A DNA stretch of 50,188 bases, from NCBI GenBank assembly GCA_016201205.1, contig JACQDF010000017.1, positions 1 through 50,188 of the forward strand, written 5' to 3'. Of the stretch, positions 17,141 to 24,927 are shown piece after piece (position 1 is the first letter of the stretch; every line of letters begins with the position of its first letter). Both the position numbers and the translations under genes were made by a program. This stretch comes from Acidobacteriota bacterium (GTDB lineage: Bacteria; Acidobacteriota; Terriglobia; Bryobacterales; Bryobacteraceae). A model generated the notes under the pieces. That model was not told the DNA's origin. It saw only the letters and a program-made list of their open reading frames with translations, and did not search any database.

Positions 17141-17515
17141 GCATTCGCTTCCAGGCAGACAACGATCTCAAGTTCGCAATCGTGAAGGCCGTCCCGCGGC
17201 GTGAACCTGCGATCGACTTCACGTCGGCCCAGGAAGCCGGGCTGGAGGATGTTGGCGACCCAGAACTGTTGGACCGCGCGGCGCGTGAAGGTCGCGTTTT
17301 GGTGTCGCACGACCGGCGGACCATGCTTGACCAATATCCGCACGCATCTGGCCGCTGGGAAGTCCAGTCCCGGTGTCCTGATCGTCTCCCAGGGAGCGTC
17401 AATCGGGCTGGTGGCCGAGGCCATCGTGTACGTCTGGTCGTTGTCAGATCCGCTTGAGCTTCGCGACCAAGCTCATTCTCTGCCGTCACTTTCGCGTCAC
17501 TTTTTCGGCCGCTGA
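17137..17515 (+). pseudogene. DUF5615 (PIN-like) toxin, frameshifted
   Basis: Starts with TTG coupled to the DUF433 stop. The first 65 residues read well (IRFQADNDLKFAIVKAVPRR, then GRVLVSHDRRTM), with the acidic residues expected of a PIN-like nuclease. Around 17325-17345 the family pattern jumps to the next frame (THLAAGKSSPGVLIVSQG, then IVYVWSLSDPLELRDQ), ending at 17515. The shift equals one extra base. Without the second half the enzyme would lack part of its core, so the toxin is probably dead while its antitoxin stays intact. A sequencing error is the alternative. Confidence 0.8.
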
Positions 17516-17617
17516 GCCCCGGCGTGGCAACTCATCCTGTTCATCCGTTGTGAGTCAGGGCCGAATCTCGGCGGCTTTGGTACTGGTGTCAGAGAATTCG
17601 CCGCCTCGCCCGCAGCT

Positions 17618-18034
17618 CTACGGCAGCACCTTTGGTGGCAGTCGGTCACGGATGTCCTTGTGAACACTCCGGGCCGCCGCGAGCGCTCGTTCAGCCTCCG
17701 CGCGGTCCGGTTCATGGAGGTCGCCGGGATAGCGGAACTTCCACGCGTACTCGGTCAGGGGCGCTGCTCTATCGGCAGCGCCTTGCAGCGTCGCATCCAA
17801 CGCCACACACTGCTGGCCCAGTTCCTCGAGGTTGTGCGTCTTCCGAAACGGTACGTCGTGCCATGCGAGGAACGCCTTCATGGCCTTTTCGGCCGCCTGC
17901 TGCGCGTGGAACATAACATCACCCCACAGCGCCTCCGCAGGAGCCGAGATTTCGTGTGCGGCCGCCTTCAGATCGAGTTCCGCCTTCGAGAGCCAGGCTC
18001 GAACATCCTGGACGCGGGCCTCCTCAGGCTGCAT
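17618..18034 (-). CDS. HEPN-domain protein
   Basis: 138 residues, with the ATG at 18034 overlapping the upstream nucleotidyltransferase gene by 11 bases. It is all-helical, with the core WLSKAELDLKAAAHEI, FHAQQAAEKAMKAFLAWHDV and the closing EYAWKFRYPGD. This is the COG2250 type of HEPN protein, usually paired with a minimal nucleotidyltransferase as a toxin-antitoxin or RNA-processing module. The classic R-x4-6-H RNase motif is not obvious in the usual place, as is common in this subgroup. Toxin activity is therefore uncertain. Confidence 0.85.
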   Translation of the reverse strand: MQPEEARVQDVRAWLSKAELDLKAAAHEISAPAEALWGDVMFHAQQAAEKAMKAFLAWHDVPFRKTHNLEELGQQCVALDATLQGAADRAAPLTEYAWKFRYPGDLHEPDRAEAERALAAARSVHKDIRDRLPPKVLP

Positions 18035-18377
18035 GCAGCAGTCGCCCCTCTCGTAAAACAGTGCCCGGCAGCGAGGCCTGCAATGACCGGCGATCTTCGA
18101 AGTAGGAGGTGGTGCAGACGAGCACGTCGGCGGCCGTGCCCGTGCCCCGGAGAGCCTCATATGCCAGCCGACTACGTCGCCGTTCGGGCGGCGCGTCATC
18201 CGGAACCACCACCATGAGATCGTAGTCGCTGTCGGCGCCAGCGTCACCGCGGGCCACGGAACCGAAGAGGTAGATCCGCTCCGGCTGATACGCTTCCACT
18301 AAACGGCGCACCACCTCGGCAAGTGCCGGATCGTCAACGGTCGGTGTCTTGAAGATAGTGGCGCGCTCTACAGCCAT
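18024..18377 (-). CDS. Minimal nucleotidyltransferase (MNT), partner of the HEPN protein
   Basis: 117 residues from the ATG at 18377; a TTG 24 bases earlier is possible but less likely. The polymerase-beta fold motif is complete: GSVARGDAGADSDYDLMVVV, with the two catalytic Asp residues. Proteins of this type AMPylate or otherwise modify their HEPN partner and so act as antitoxins. It is cotranscribed with the HEPN gene, which overlaps its 3' end. Confidence 0.85.
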   Translation of the reverse strand: MAVERATIFKTPTVDDPALAEVVRRLVEAYQPERIYLFGSVARGDAGADSDYDLMVVVPDDAPPERRRSRLAYEALRGTGTAADVLVCTTSYFEDRRSLQASLPGTVLREGRLLHAA

Positions 18378-18553
18378 AGCTTCTACACCAGTTTGCCACA
18401 ATCTGGCGCGTGGCCGGCCGCAGAAAGCGGCGTGTCATGGTTGGGGTTGGCCGCCTAGTCCCGGCATCATGAACCGGGGCGAAGGCCGGGAATCCCTACC
18501 CCGGCGTATTCTCCATGCTGTCCTCACGAGTGGAGTATACGGCAAAACGTTAA

Positions 18554-18590
18554 TTGGCTACTTGCGAGGCAATAGGCTATTATTAGGCTA
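18554..18590. promoter_or_regulatory. Direct repeats upstream of the Fic gene
   Basis: TTGGCTA (18554-18560), TAGGCTA (18573-18579) and TAGGCTA (18584-18590) lie within the last 45 bases before the ATG at 18597. The last two are 11 bases apart, one helical turn. This fits an operator for a regulator, perhaps the winged-helix end of the Fic protein itself. Confidence 0.45.
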
Positions 18591-18596
18591 CCAAAC

Positions 18597-19640
18597 ATGC
18601 TGTCGCTCGATCCCACCAAGCTCGCCGAGATCGCAGTCCCGATTGGAACCGGGTGGCTTCTCGGCGCTTGCATGGAAGCGCGTGGAAAGCAGGACCTCTG
18701 GATCAGACAGAAACCTGAGGTGCTGGAAGTGTTGCGGGAGCAGGCGATCATCCAAAGTGCCGAATCTTCGAATCGGATCGAGGGCGTCACGGTCGCCGCG
18801 AATCGGTTACGGCCTCTGGTGATTGGAAAGGCGAAGCCGCGTGACCGCTCCGAGGAGGAACTGGCTGGATATCGGGCTGCATTGGACTGGATCTTCTCAC
18901 GAAAGGGCCGGGGTGCGATCCATCCCGCCGTTATCCTGCGCGTGCACGCCCTCGCCCACGGCGGATCTTCAGGAGACGCCGGCGAGTGGAAGAAGCGCGA
19001 CAACGAAATCGTCGAAATTCTGCCGAGTGGAGGGCGCCGCGTCCGTTTCCTTCCAGTCTCCGCCAAGAAGACGCCCGCGGCGGTGGAAATGCTGTGCCGC
19101 AGGTATCGTGACCTCAGCGATGAACAGCGCGTTCCTGGGCTGCTCATCGTGGCGACGTTCCTCTTCGACTTACTTTGTATCCATCCATTCCGTGACGGCA
19201 ATGGCCGCGTCTCGCGGCTCATGACGTCGTTGCTGCTTCAATTGCACGGCTTTCAGGTGGCTCGGTACATCAGCTTGGAGAGGCTGATCGAAGAGACCAA
19301 GGAGGAGTACTATCGGGTTCTCAAGCTGTGCTCCCAACGTTGGCACGAAGGCCAAAATGAAATCATCCCGTGGTGGAATTACTTTTTAACTGTGTTGCGG
19401 AACGCCTACAAGGAGTTCGAGAGGCAGGTTGAATCAGTTGAGGCTCGCCCGGCAAAAACCGATCTCGTGCGCCGGACCGTGCTTGAACAGCATGAGCCGT
19501 TCACTCTGGCCGACATGGTGGCGCTAGTGTCGGCGGCCAGTCCCCAACTGGTTAAGAAAGTTCTGTCGGAAATGAAGAAGGCCGGCCGAGTTCGACTGGT
19601 GGGTCGTGGGCGCGGTGCGCGTTGGGAGGCGATCCGCTGA
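18597..19640 (+). CDS. Fic-family AMP transferase with N-terminal inhibitory helix
   Basis: 347 residues. The Fic core holds the complete active motif HPFRDGNGR (His near residue 196), needed to move AMP from ATP to a protein hydroxyl. An inhibitory motif of the S-x3-E-G type is present upstream (SNRIEG, about 60-65), so the protein is self-inhibited (class II). The last 80 residues form a winged-helix-like domain (PFTLADMVALV, then VKKVLSEMKKAG). This domain layout is common in free-standing bacterial Fic proteins of unknown target. It lies in an accessory island with two toxin-antitoxin-like pairs and has its own upstream repeats. Confidence 0.9.
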   Translation: MLSLDPTKLAEIAVPIGTGWLLGACMEARGKQDLWIRQKPEVLEVLREQAIIQSAESSNRIEGVTVAANRLRPLVIGKAKPRDRSEEELAGYRAALDWIFSRKGRGAIHPAVILRVHALAHGGSSGDAGEWKKRDNEIVEILPSGGRRVRFLPVSAKKTPAAVEMLCRRYRDLSDEQRVPGLLIVATFLFDLLCIHPFRDGNGRVSRLMTSLLLQLHGFQVARYISLERLIEETKEEYYRVLKLCSQRWHEGQNEIIPWWNYFLTVLRNAYKEFERQVESVEARPAKTDLVRRTVLEQHEPFTLADMVALVSAASPQLVKKVLSEMKKAGRVRLVGRGRGARWEAIR

Positions 19641-20026
19641 TCCGAGTCTTCTCCCCAGATCGCTAAGCCGCGCACTCGCGAACCCAGTGGCCATTGTCTC
19701 GCAACGCCATCTCGCTTACTCCGCGCTTTCTGGGCCGTTCCGAGATATGCTCCAGGCCCAATAAAAACAGGCCGTCAAGCACCCCTAACCTCCTACTACG
19801 CCGTCTTGCGCTCTGGTTTCTGCGTCGATCTCAGCGGTACCGACGCGGGGCGTGCCCGGCAATGAGACTTCGACCCGAGAGGCCGGCAGGAATAGCCCGG
19901 CAATGGGCTGCGTGTGGGTTAGACGTGGCCGGGCGCTCCAACTGAACCCTAAGCGGTACCTCGGCTGTCGCGCAGCACCTACCAAAGACGTTCGAGGAAT
20001 TGACGTTCCAGGAGCAAGCCAAGGCC
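19641..20026. other. No convincing gene; decayed accessory DNA
   Basis: Open frames here have no family pattern, no good start and biased Arg/Pro/Ser composition. The stretch leads into a short plausible reading frame at 19946-20170. I see no repeat or RNA gene. It is probably degenerated island sequence. Confidence 0.4.
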
Positions 20027-20170
20027 ATGAACATGACGGCGCTCCAATTCAGGAAGCAACTCACCGCGCACGTTCGCCGGGCGGATGAAGAAGGCCGGGC
20101 CTCGCAGCGGATCGTTCGTACTCGCTTGCGCCTCCTAGAGCGGATACTGGCTGATTTCGCGACGCCATAG
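20027..20170 (+). CDS. Small hypothetical protein, possibly a 5'-truncated relic
   Basis: 47 residues from the ATG at 20027, helical and basic, with the stretch RRADEEGRASQRIVRTRLRL. The frame stays open and protein-like upstream to 19946 (KTFEELTFQEQAKAMNMTAL), but no ATG or GTG is found there, which suggests the original start was lost. There is no recognised family. Possibly the end of a small plasmid- or island-type gene. Confidence 0.35.
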   Translation: MNMTALQFRKQLTAHVRRADEEGRASQRIVRTRLRLLERILADFATP

Positions 20171-20182
20171 CGGGAGGCGTCC

Positions 20183-20530
20183 CTACGGCTCGGGCTCGGA
20201 GCAGAAAGGACGCTCACGCCCATAAAGACGTTTCTTGATGACAGGCGCGCTTATCGCCTCCACATCGCGGAAGTGGACCGTGGGTTGTTCCACCGAGCCG
20301 TCGATTGTTGCGACCCTCGCAGAACACGAGATCACCGGCCCGACGTACTTACCACCTCTTGGCCTCCAGCCGCATCGGTGTACGTAGACCGTTCCGGCGT
20401 GCCGGCACGCCTCCGCGACCTCTCGTGTTGCAGTGATGCTCGCGATCCGGCTATCATCGTGCCACTCGTTCACCTTCCATTTGTCGTGCGGGTCATCCTT
20501 CGGATGATGAAGAACAATGTACAAGGCCAT
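20183..20530 (-). CDS. Hypothetical protein
   Basis: 115 residues from the ATG at 20530. The sequence begins MALYIVLHHPKDDPHDKWKV and contains RHAGTVYVHRCGWRPRGGKY, which reads as a compact soluble protein with several His and Cys residues. I do not recognise it. It sits in the island between the Fic gene and the recombinase remnant, and its start is next to that remnant. A start 48 bases earlier is possible; neither has a strong ribosome-binding site. Confidence 0.5.
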   Translation of the reverse strand: MALYIVLHHPKDDPHDKWKVNEWHDDSRIASITATREVAEACRHAGTVYVHRCGWRPRGGKYVGPVISCSARVATIDGSVEQPTVHFRDVEAISAPVIKKRLYGRERPFCSEPEP

Positions 20531-20560
20531 GACTGAATCGCCCCGAGTATACCAACCGGC

Positions 20561-20776
20561 GCAGGCAGGTTTCACCATCTTGTTCCCGAAACGCTTCAGC
20601 TATACCTGGCAGGGCACAGCGATTTTGCCACCACCCGGCGCTACGTTCACCCGCAAGCGCACACCATCATGGAAGCCATCGAACGCGCAAGGAATGCTCA
20701 GGGTGGGCACAAAATTGGGCACAGAAGCGAAACGGCGGCTGAAAGCCCGATGCCTTCAACCGCCGCAATTCAATGA
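20561..20776 (+). pseudogene. Tyrosine recombinase (integrase) C-terminal remnant
   Basis: The frame ending at 20776 reads LQLYLAGHSDFATTRRYVHP followed by a helical tail. GHSDFATTRRYVHP is the C-terminal box of phage-type integrases: the His of the catalytic set and the nucleophilic Tyr in RRYVHP. Everything upstream of about 20590 is unrelated and the frame closes at 20534, so only the last 60-70 residues survive. It points at the 3' end of tRNA-Pro, 17 bases away, the classic place for an integrated element's integrase. It marks the island's edge. Confidence 0.75.
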
Positions 20777-20792
20777 AGCCGAAAGAGATGTT

Positions 20793-20870
20793 TGGTCGGG
20801 GCGAGTGGATTCGAACCACCGACCTCCTGGTCCCGAACCAGGCGCTCTAGCCAGGCTGAGCCACGCCCCG
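20793..20870 (-). tRNA. tRNA-Pro (CGG anticodon)
   Basis: 78 bases including an encoded CCA. Acceptor arms CGGGGCG/CGCCCCG pair fully, with discriminator A. The anticodon arm is CCTGG-TTCGGGA-CCAGG, giving anticodon CGG. The T-arm has the GGTTCGAATCC core. The 3' end faces the integrase remnant, which suggests the tRNA served as an attachment site. Confidence 0.95.
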
Positions 20871-20948
20871 AACTCTCTCTTACCTTACCAAGGACCGGCC
20901 GCTTGGGGCAACTTCCGCCAGGGTCGAAGACCCTCAGCCCTTTCGACG

Positions 20949-21326
20949 TCATCGGACATTCTTGCCGCTTCCGGACTCGGTTGCCATTTGAGAGCGCCAC
21001 GCCTGTCCGGTACGGCTCGAGGGAGGTCTGCGATGCGCCTTTCGTTTCAGATCAGCGGCATCTTGTGCAGCCGCGCGACGGCTGGCGTACCCGCGCATAT
21101 CCTCTTCGGTGAACGTCAAGGTCTTGGTTTGCCCGCCCTCTGCGTGTCCTGTCAGAAGGTGGCAGCACAACAATGGAAGCTCCTGTAGCGGAATCTGATA
21201 TTTCCGGACCAGACTGAGATCCACGCCAACGGTGAACTCCGTCCGCTTTCGATCGGCAGCTATCCCTTGGAACGCATACCGGCGGATGTTGTTGTCCTGG
21301 CGGAAGCCCGTCAACACGAACTCCAT
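20949..21326 (-). CDS. Conserved hypothetical protein
   Basis: 125 residues. It starts MEFVLTGFRQDNNIRRYAFQ and has a middle FTVGVDLSLVRKYQIPLQEL segment, then a charged tail rich in Arg, Lys and Ala. It looks like a compact alpha/beta protein with a disordered basic end, of the kind common and unnamed in acidobacteria. No catalytic motif is visible. It lies just beyond the tRNA, outside the island, on the same strand as the small basic protein and the RRM gene. Confidence 0.7.
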   Translation of the reverse strand: MEFVLTGFRQDNNIRRYAFQGIAADRKRTEFTVGVDLSLVRKYQIPLQELPLLCCHLLTGHAEGGQTKTLTFTEEDMRGYASRRAAAQDAADLKRKAHRRPPSSRTGQAWRSQMATESGSGKNVR

Positions 21327-21414
21327 CTTGCTGCTCCTTCTGCAACCGCGCCCGCGGCGGGAACACTCCGATGTTCCTCAACGGCTTGGCCCCGCGGGGC
21401 GCGGCCTTTGCGCT

Positions 21415-21594
21415 TCATAGATGCTCGCCTTCGCTGACGAAGGGAGCTTGCGGTTCAGGTTCAGGCTCAGGCTCCAAAGAGGTCCGGCTTTGCTTCTTAC
21501 GCTGGAGCCGCTTGGCGAATTTCTCTTGCTGCTTTTCCTTCCGCTGCTGCTCTTTTTGCCGTTTTTTGAACGTTTGTGATCCGCGACCAGCCAT
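21415..21594 (-). CDS. Small basic protein
   Basis: 59 residues. The first 38 are strongly basic and helical (MAGRGSQTFKKRQKEQQRKE, then KQQEKFAKRLQRKKQSR), followed by an acidic EPEPEPEP run and a short end. AGGAGC precedes the ATG by 7 bases. The charge pattern suggests nucleic-acid or ribosome binding. It lies 106 bases downstream of the RRM gene on the same strand and may share its transcript. There is no recognised family name. Confidence 0.7.
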   Translation of the reverse strand: MAGRGSQTFKKRQKEQQRKEKQQEKFAKRLQRKKQSRTSLEPEPEPEPQAPFVSEGEHL

Positions 21595-21700
21595 GATTGC
21601 TCCTGAAAGGAAAGGGCCGCCACGGTTGCATCCGAGCGCAACCAGGAAGGAGGCCCGAGTTTATGGGCGACTGACGACAATCAGCCCTACCATCCATAGT

Positions 21701-21991
21701 TCACCAGCGTGAACCGCGGCCGCCGCCATGGCCCGATCCACCGGCCGGCTTGGGGCGCGCTTGGCTGACCTTCATGGCTCGACCGTTGAGTTCGGCTCCA
21801 TTCAGTTGAGAGATGGCCGTTTCTGCGTCGCGCTGTTCCGTCATTTCGACGAAGGCGAAACCACGAGGCTGACCGGTACTGCGATCCGTCACGATGTTGA
21901 CCCGCTCGACACCGCCATATTGCGAGAAGGCGGCTTGCAGGTCCTCTTGGGTCGTTTGGTAGCTGAGATTTCCGACAAAGATGTTGGTCAC
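21701..21991 (-). CDS. RRM-type RNA-binding protein
   Basis: 96 residues, a single RNA-recognition motif. RNP2 is IFVGNL (4-9) and RNP1 is RGFAFVEM (about 43-50), both complete with the aromatic residues that stack on RNA. A short Gly/Arg-rich tail follows. Bacterial single-RRM proteins of this type resemble the cyanobacterial Rbp cold-response proteins. A leader of about 130 bases before the next gene could hold regulation, but I see no clear structure in it. Confidence 0.93.
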   Translation of the reverse strand: MTNIFVGNLSYQTTQEDLQAAFSQYGGVERVNIVTDRSTGQPRGFAFVEMTEQRDAETAISQLNGAELNGRAMKVSQARPKPAGGSGHGGGRGSRW

Positions 21992-22196
21992 AAAGATCCC
22001 TTTATTCGCGTGAAATTGTCTCTGTTGAAACTGCGCTCGAACCCAACCTCAGGACCAAGACGCGGCGGCAAGGCACTCGTGATGAAACGGATGCTGGCAA
22101 AGACAACTTCATTGTAGCACCTCCAGTGGCGTGCGGGGGGTATGTGTAGCAACCCGCAGCAACCCGAACTCAGCTAAACTGAAGACTCCCCCGGCA

Positions 22197-23189
22197 GTGC
22201 TGTCACCTGACTCAAACCGTGTTCGCCGGGCCCGCGTTACGGCGCTGGCTAAGATCAATCTGGCTCTGCAAGTCCTCGACAGGCGGCCAGACGGCTACCA
22301 CGAGCTGCGCACCGTGTTCCAAACGATCTCGCTGCCGGACACGATCGCAGTGGAGTACAGGCCAGGGGGCGGCACGATAGCGGCGATTTCAGACGCCAAC
22401 GTTCCGATTCCAAACAACATCGTTCCGCTCGCGGCACGGATGCTGATGGAAGAAGCCGGAATCCGCGGAGAGGTGCGATTCGGCATCGACAAGCGAATCC
22501 CCATGGGCGCCGGCCTGGGTGGCGGATCGAGCGACGCGGCGGCAGTGCTGCTGGCCTTACCGGTGCTGGCGGGCCGGCGGGTGCCGATAGAGCGATTGCT
22601 GGAAATTGCGGCCCGGCTGGGCAGCGACGTGCCTTTCTTCCTGATGGGCGGCACGGCGCTGGGAATGGGCCGGGGAGAGGAGCTATACCCGTTTCCTGAA
22701 CCTAAGACGAGCCATGGGCTGCTGGTGACGCCGGACGTCCACGTATCCACCTCCGACGCGTATCGAGCGCTGGGGCGCGATTTGACGGCTGGCGGCGGTT
22801 CCCTTAGAATGAATATTTTCCAGTGGCTTAGCTGGGAAGTCGGGGAGGGTCTTCCGGTACCATCCTGGCGGGATTTTTGCCGGAACGATTTCGAAGAAGT
22901 TGTTTTCCGGCAACACCCACAACTCCAGAGGCTCCGCAGGAAGCTCGAACGCGCGGGCGCCAGCCCTGCGCGAATGAGCGGCAGCGGTTCGGCGCTGTTT
23001 GGTTTTTTTGCGGGACGAAAGGAAGCGGAGCGGGCGGCGGAGTTTTTCCCGAAGACAAGGACAGAAGTGTTCCGAACGATTCATCGTGCGCAATACCGGG
23101 CTCTGTGGTGGAAAAGCCTGGAGGCGCACATATCGGGCAGCACATGGCCGCCCCAAAGCCGGTACGCAAAATGGGCTTCGACCGACTGA
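22197..23189 (+). CDS. ispE: 4-diphosphocytidyl-2-C-methyl-D-erythritol kinase
   Basis: GHMP-kinase fold. It begins RVTALAKINLALQVLDRRPD, has the ATP-binding loop PMGAGLGGGSSDAAA, and the C-terminal MSGSGSALFGFF. IspE phosphorylates CDP-methylerythritol in the MEP route to isoprenoids. The start is uncertain: GTG at 22197 gives a short extension before the conserved region (330 residues), while GTG at 22131 gives 352; neither has a ribosome-binding site. The C-terminus (beyond about SGSALFGFF) is longer than usual and overlaps the start of prs. It heads the housekeeping run. Confidence 0.93.
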   Translation: MLSPDSNRVRRARVTALAKINLALQVLDRRPDGYHELRTVFQTISLPDTIAVEYRPGGGTIAAISDANVPIPNNIVPLAARMLMEEAGIRGEVRFGIDKRIPMGAGLGGGSSDAAAVLLALPVLAGRRVPIERLLEIAARLGSDVPFFLMGGTALGMGRGEELYPFPEPKTSHGLLVTPDVHVSTSDAYRALGRDLTAGGGSLRMNIFQWLSWEVGEGLPVPSWRDFCRNDFEEVVFRQHPQLQRLRRKLERAGASPARMSGSGSALFGFFAGRKEAERAAEFFPKTRTEVFRTIHRAQYRALWWKSLEAHISGSTWPPQSRYAKWASTD

Positions 23190-24115
23190 GAATCTTCACC
23201 GGGAATGCGAATCCGGATCTGGCCAGGGAGATCTGCCTAAACCTGAACTGTCCGGTGAGTGAAGCGTCCGTGAAAACGTTCATGGACGGGGAGATCCACA
23301 TTCAGATTCTGGAGAACGTGCGCGGCGCCGACGTGTTTGTGGTGCAACCGACGTGCACGCCGGTGGAGCGGCACCTGATGGAGCTGCTGCTGATGATCGA
23401 CGCGCTGAAGCGCGCCTCAGCAGACCGCATTACCGCAGTGCTACCCTATTATGGGTACGCTCGCCAGGACCGGAAGGACAAACCGCGAGTGCCCATTTCA
23501 GCAAAGCTGATTGCCAGCCTGCTGGAGACCGCCGGGGCGACGCGGATTCTGGCTCTGGATCTGCACGCGGCGCCCATTCAGGGATTTTTCGACATTCCGG
23601 TGGATCATCTGTTCGCCACGCCGGTGATGATCGAATACTGGAGCGACCTGAATTTCGACGAGCTGACAGTGGTCAGCCCGGACGCGGGCGGCGTCGAGAG
23701 GGCGCGGGCGTTCGCCAAACGATTGAACGCGCCTTTGGCGATCATCGACAAGCGGCGCGAGGAAGCCAACGTCGCCGAGGTAATGCACATCATCGGCGAT
23801 GTGGAAGGAAGAAACTGTTTGATCGTGGACGACATCATCGACACCGGGGGAACGCTGGTGAAGGCGGCAGAAGCGCTGCTCGGCAAGAGCGCTGTCTCGG
23901 TATCGGCCTGTGCGACGCACGGTGTGCTGAGCGGGCCGTCGATCGAACGGATCGAGGCGTCCGAGTTGCGGGAAGTGGTCCTGACGAACTCGATTCCGCT
24001 TCGCGAAAACGCGCGCGCCTGCTCGAGGATCAAGGTCCTCTCGGTGGCGCCGCTGCTGGCCAAGGCGATCGAATCCATCCACGAGGAAACCAGTGTCAGC
24101 ACCCTGTTCATCTAG
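23171..24115 (+). CDS. prs: Ribose-phosphate pyrophosphokinase
   Basis: 314 residues from the ATG at 23171, the usual length; an ATG at 23144 would add nine residues. It makes PRPP from ribose-5-phosphate and ATP. Motifs seen: RIFTGNANPDLA at the N-terminus, the flexible catalytic loop YYGYARQDRKDKPRVPIS, and the PRPP-binding VDDIIDTGGTLVKA. Its 5' end overlaps ispE by 19 bases. In many bacteria ispE, prs, rplY and pth are adjacent, as here. Confidence 0.96.
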   Translation: MGFDRLRIFTGNANPDLAREICLNLNCPVSEASVKTFMDGEIHIQILENVRGADVFVVQPTCTPVERHLMELLLMIDALKRASADRITAVLPYYGYARQDRKDKPRVPISAKLIASLLETAGATRILALDLHAAPIQGFFDIPVDHLFATPVMIEYWSDLNFDELTVVSPDAGGVERARAFAKRLNAPLAIIDKRREEANVAEVMHIIGDVEGRNCLIVDDIIDTGGTLVKAAEALLGKSAVSVSACATHGVLSGPSIERIEASELREVVLTNSIPLRENARACSRIKVLSVAPLLAKAIESIHEETSVSTLFI

Positions 24116-24130
24116 TGTGCCGTCGCGCAT

Positions 24131-24195
24131 ACCGCTTGCTTACGCGCGCGGCTCGGAGGCGCTGATTCTGAGCCGCGACCGTCAGGGAGCGGTTG
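24131..24195 (+). repeat. Dispersed palindromic element, copy 2
   Basis: Occupies most of the prs-rplY gap. The core arms are kept, with a slightly different loop (GGAGGCGCTGATTCT). See the entry at 26286-26353. Confidence 0.85.
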
Positions 24196-24231
24196 TAAAA
24201 TCTAGGATAGGCGAGTAAGGAGTTTGAGAAC

Positions 24232-24921
24232 ATGCGGAAGGACATTACAGTGGCCGCCCAGCGCCGCGACACCCGCGGCAAGAACGAAGCACGGCGGCTG
24301 CGCGCCCGTCACATGAGCCCGGCGGTGCTGTATGGAGCGGGCCGTGCGCCGGTGGCCCTATCGGTGAGCCCGAAGGAAATCCACAGAATCCTGCACAGCG
24401 CCAGCGGCCACAACACCATTTTCAACCTCGATGTGCAGGACGTCGAGAACACGCCGGTGATGATCGTGGACTGGCAGGTGGATCCGGTCACCGACCGCCT
24501 GCTTCACGCGGACCTGAAGCGCGTTGACCTGACCCTGCGGCTTGCCGTCAAGGTGCCGGTGCATCTGACGGGTGAGGCCAAGGGCGTCAAGCAGCAGGGC
24601 GGCATTCTGGAAGTGGTGACACGCGAGATCGAGATCGAGTGCCTGCCGGATGACATCCCCGAGCACCTGACAGCCAGCGTGGCCGAGATGATGATCGGGC
24701 AGAGCTTGCGTGCCGGGGATGTTGCCATACCCACCGCCATCAAACTGGTGGCGCATGCCGACCAGGTGCTGGCCCACGTGGTGGGCCAGAAGGCGGAAGC
24801 CGAAGCGCCGGCTGCCGCCGAAGTGGTTGCCGCCGCTCCGGCCGAGCCGGAAGTGATTAAGAAGGGCAAGAAAGAAGCCGAAGGCGAGGCGGCGCCGGCG
24901 GAGGAGAAGAAGAAAAAATAG
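24232..24921 (+). CDS. rplY: 50S ribosomal protein L25/Ctc (TL5 type)
   Basis: 229 residues in the long CTC/TL5 form. The N-terminal part (RDTRGKNEARRLRA, then PAVLYGAG) is the 5S-rRNA-binding L25 domain and the middle is the CTC beta domain (VPVHLTGEAKGVKQQGGILE). The final 40 residues are a low-complexity Ala/Glu/Lys tail. It stabilises 5S rRNA in the large subunit and is often stress-linked. AAGGAG precedes the start. It is followed 6 bases later by pth. Confidence 0.95.
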   Translation: MRKDITVAAQRRDTRGKNEARRLRARHMSPAVLYGAGRAPVALSVSPKEIHRILHSASGHNTIFNLDVQDVENTPVMIVDWQVDPVTDRLLHADLKRVDLTLRLAVKVPVHLTGEAKGVKQQGGILEVVTREIEIECLPDDIPEHLTASVAEMMIGQSLRAGDVAIPTAIKLVAHADQVLAHVVGQKAEAEAPAAAEVVAAAPAEPEVIKKGKKEAEGEAAPAEEKKKK

Positions 24922-24927
24922 CGGGCG

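Noticed and set aside
17201..17515. A separate gene in the second frame of the DUF5615 region
   Set aside because: Its first half has no family pattern; only its second half continues the toxin, so it is part of the frameshifted gene.
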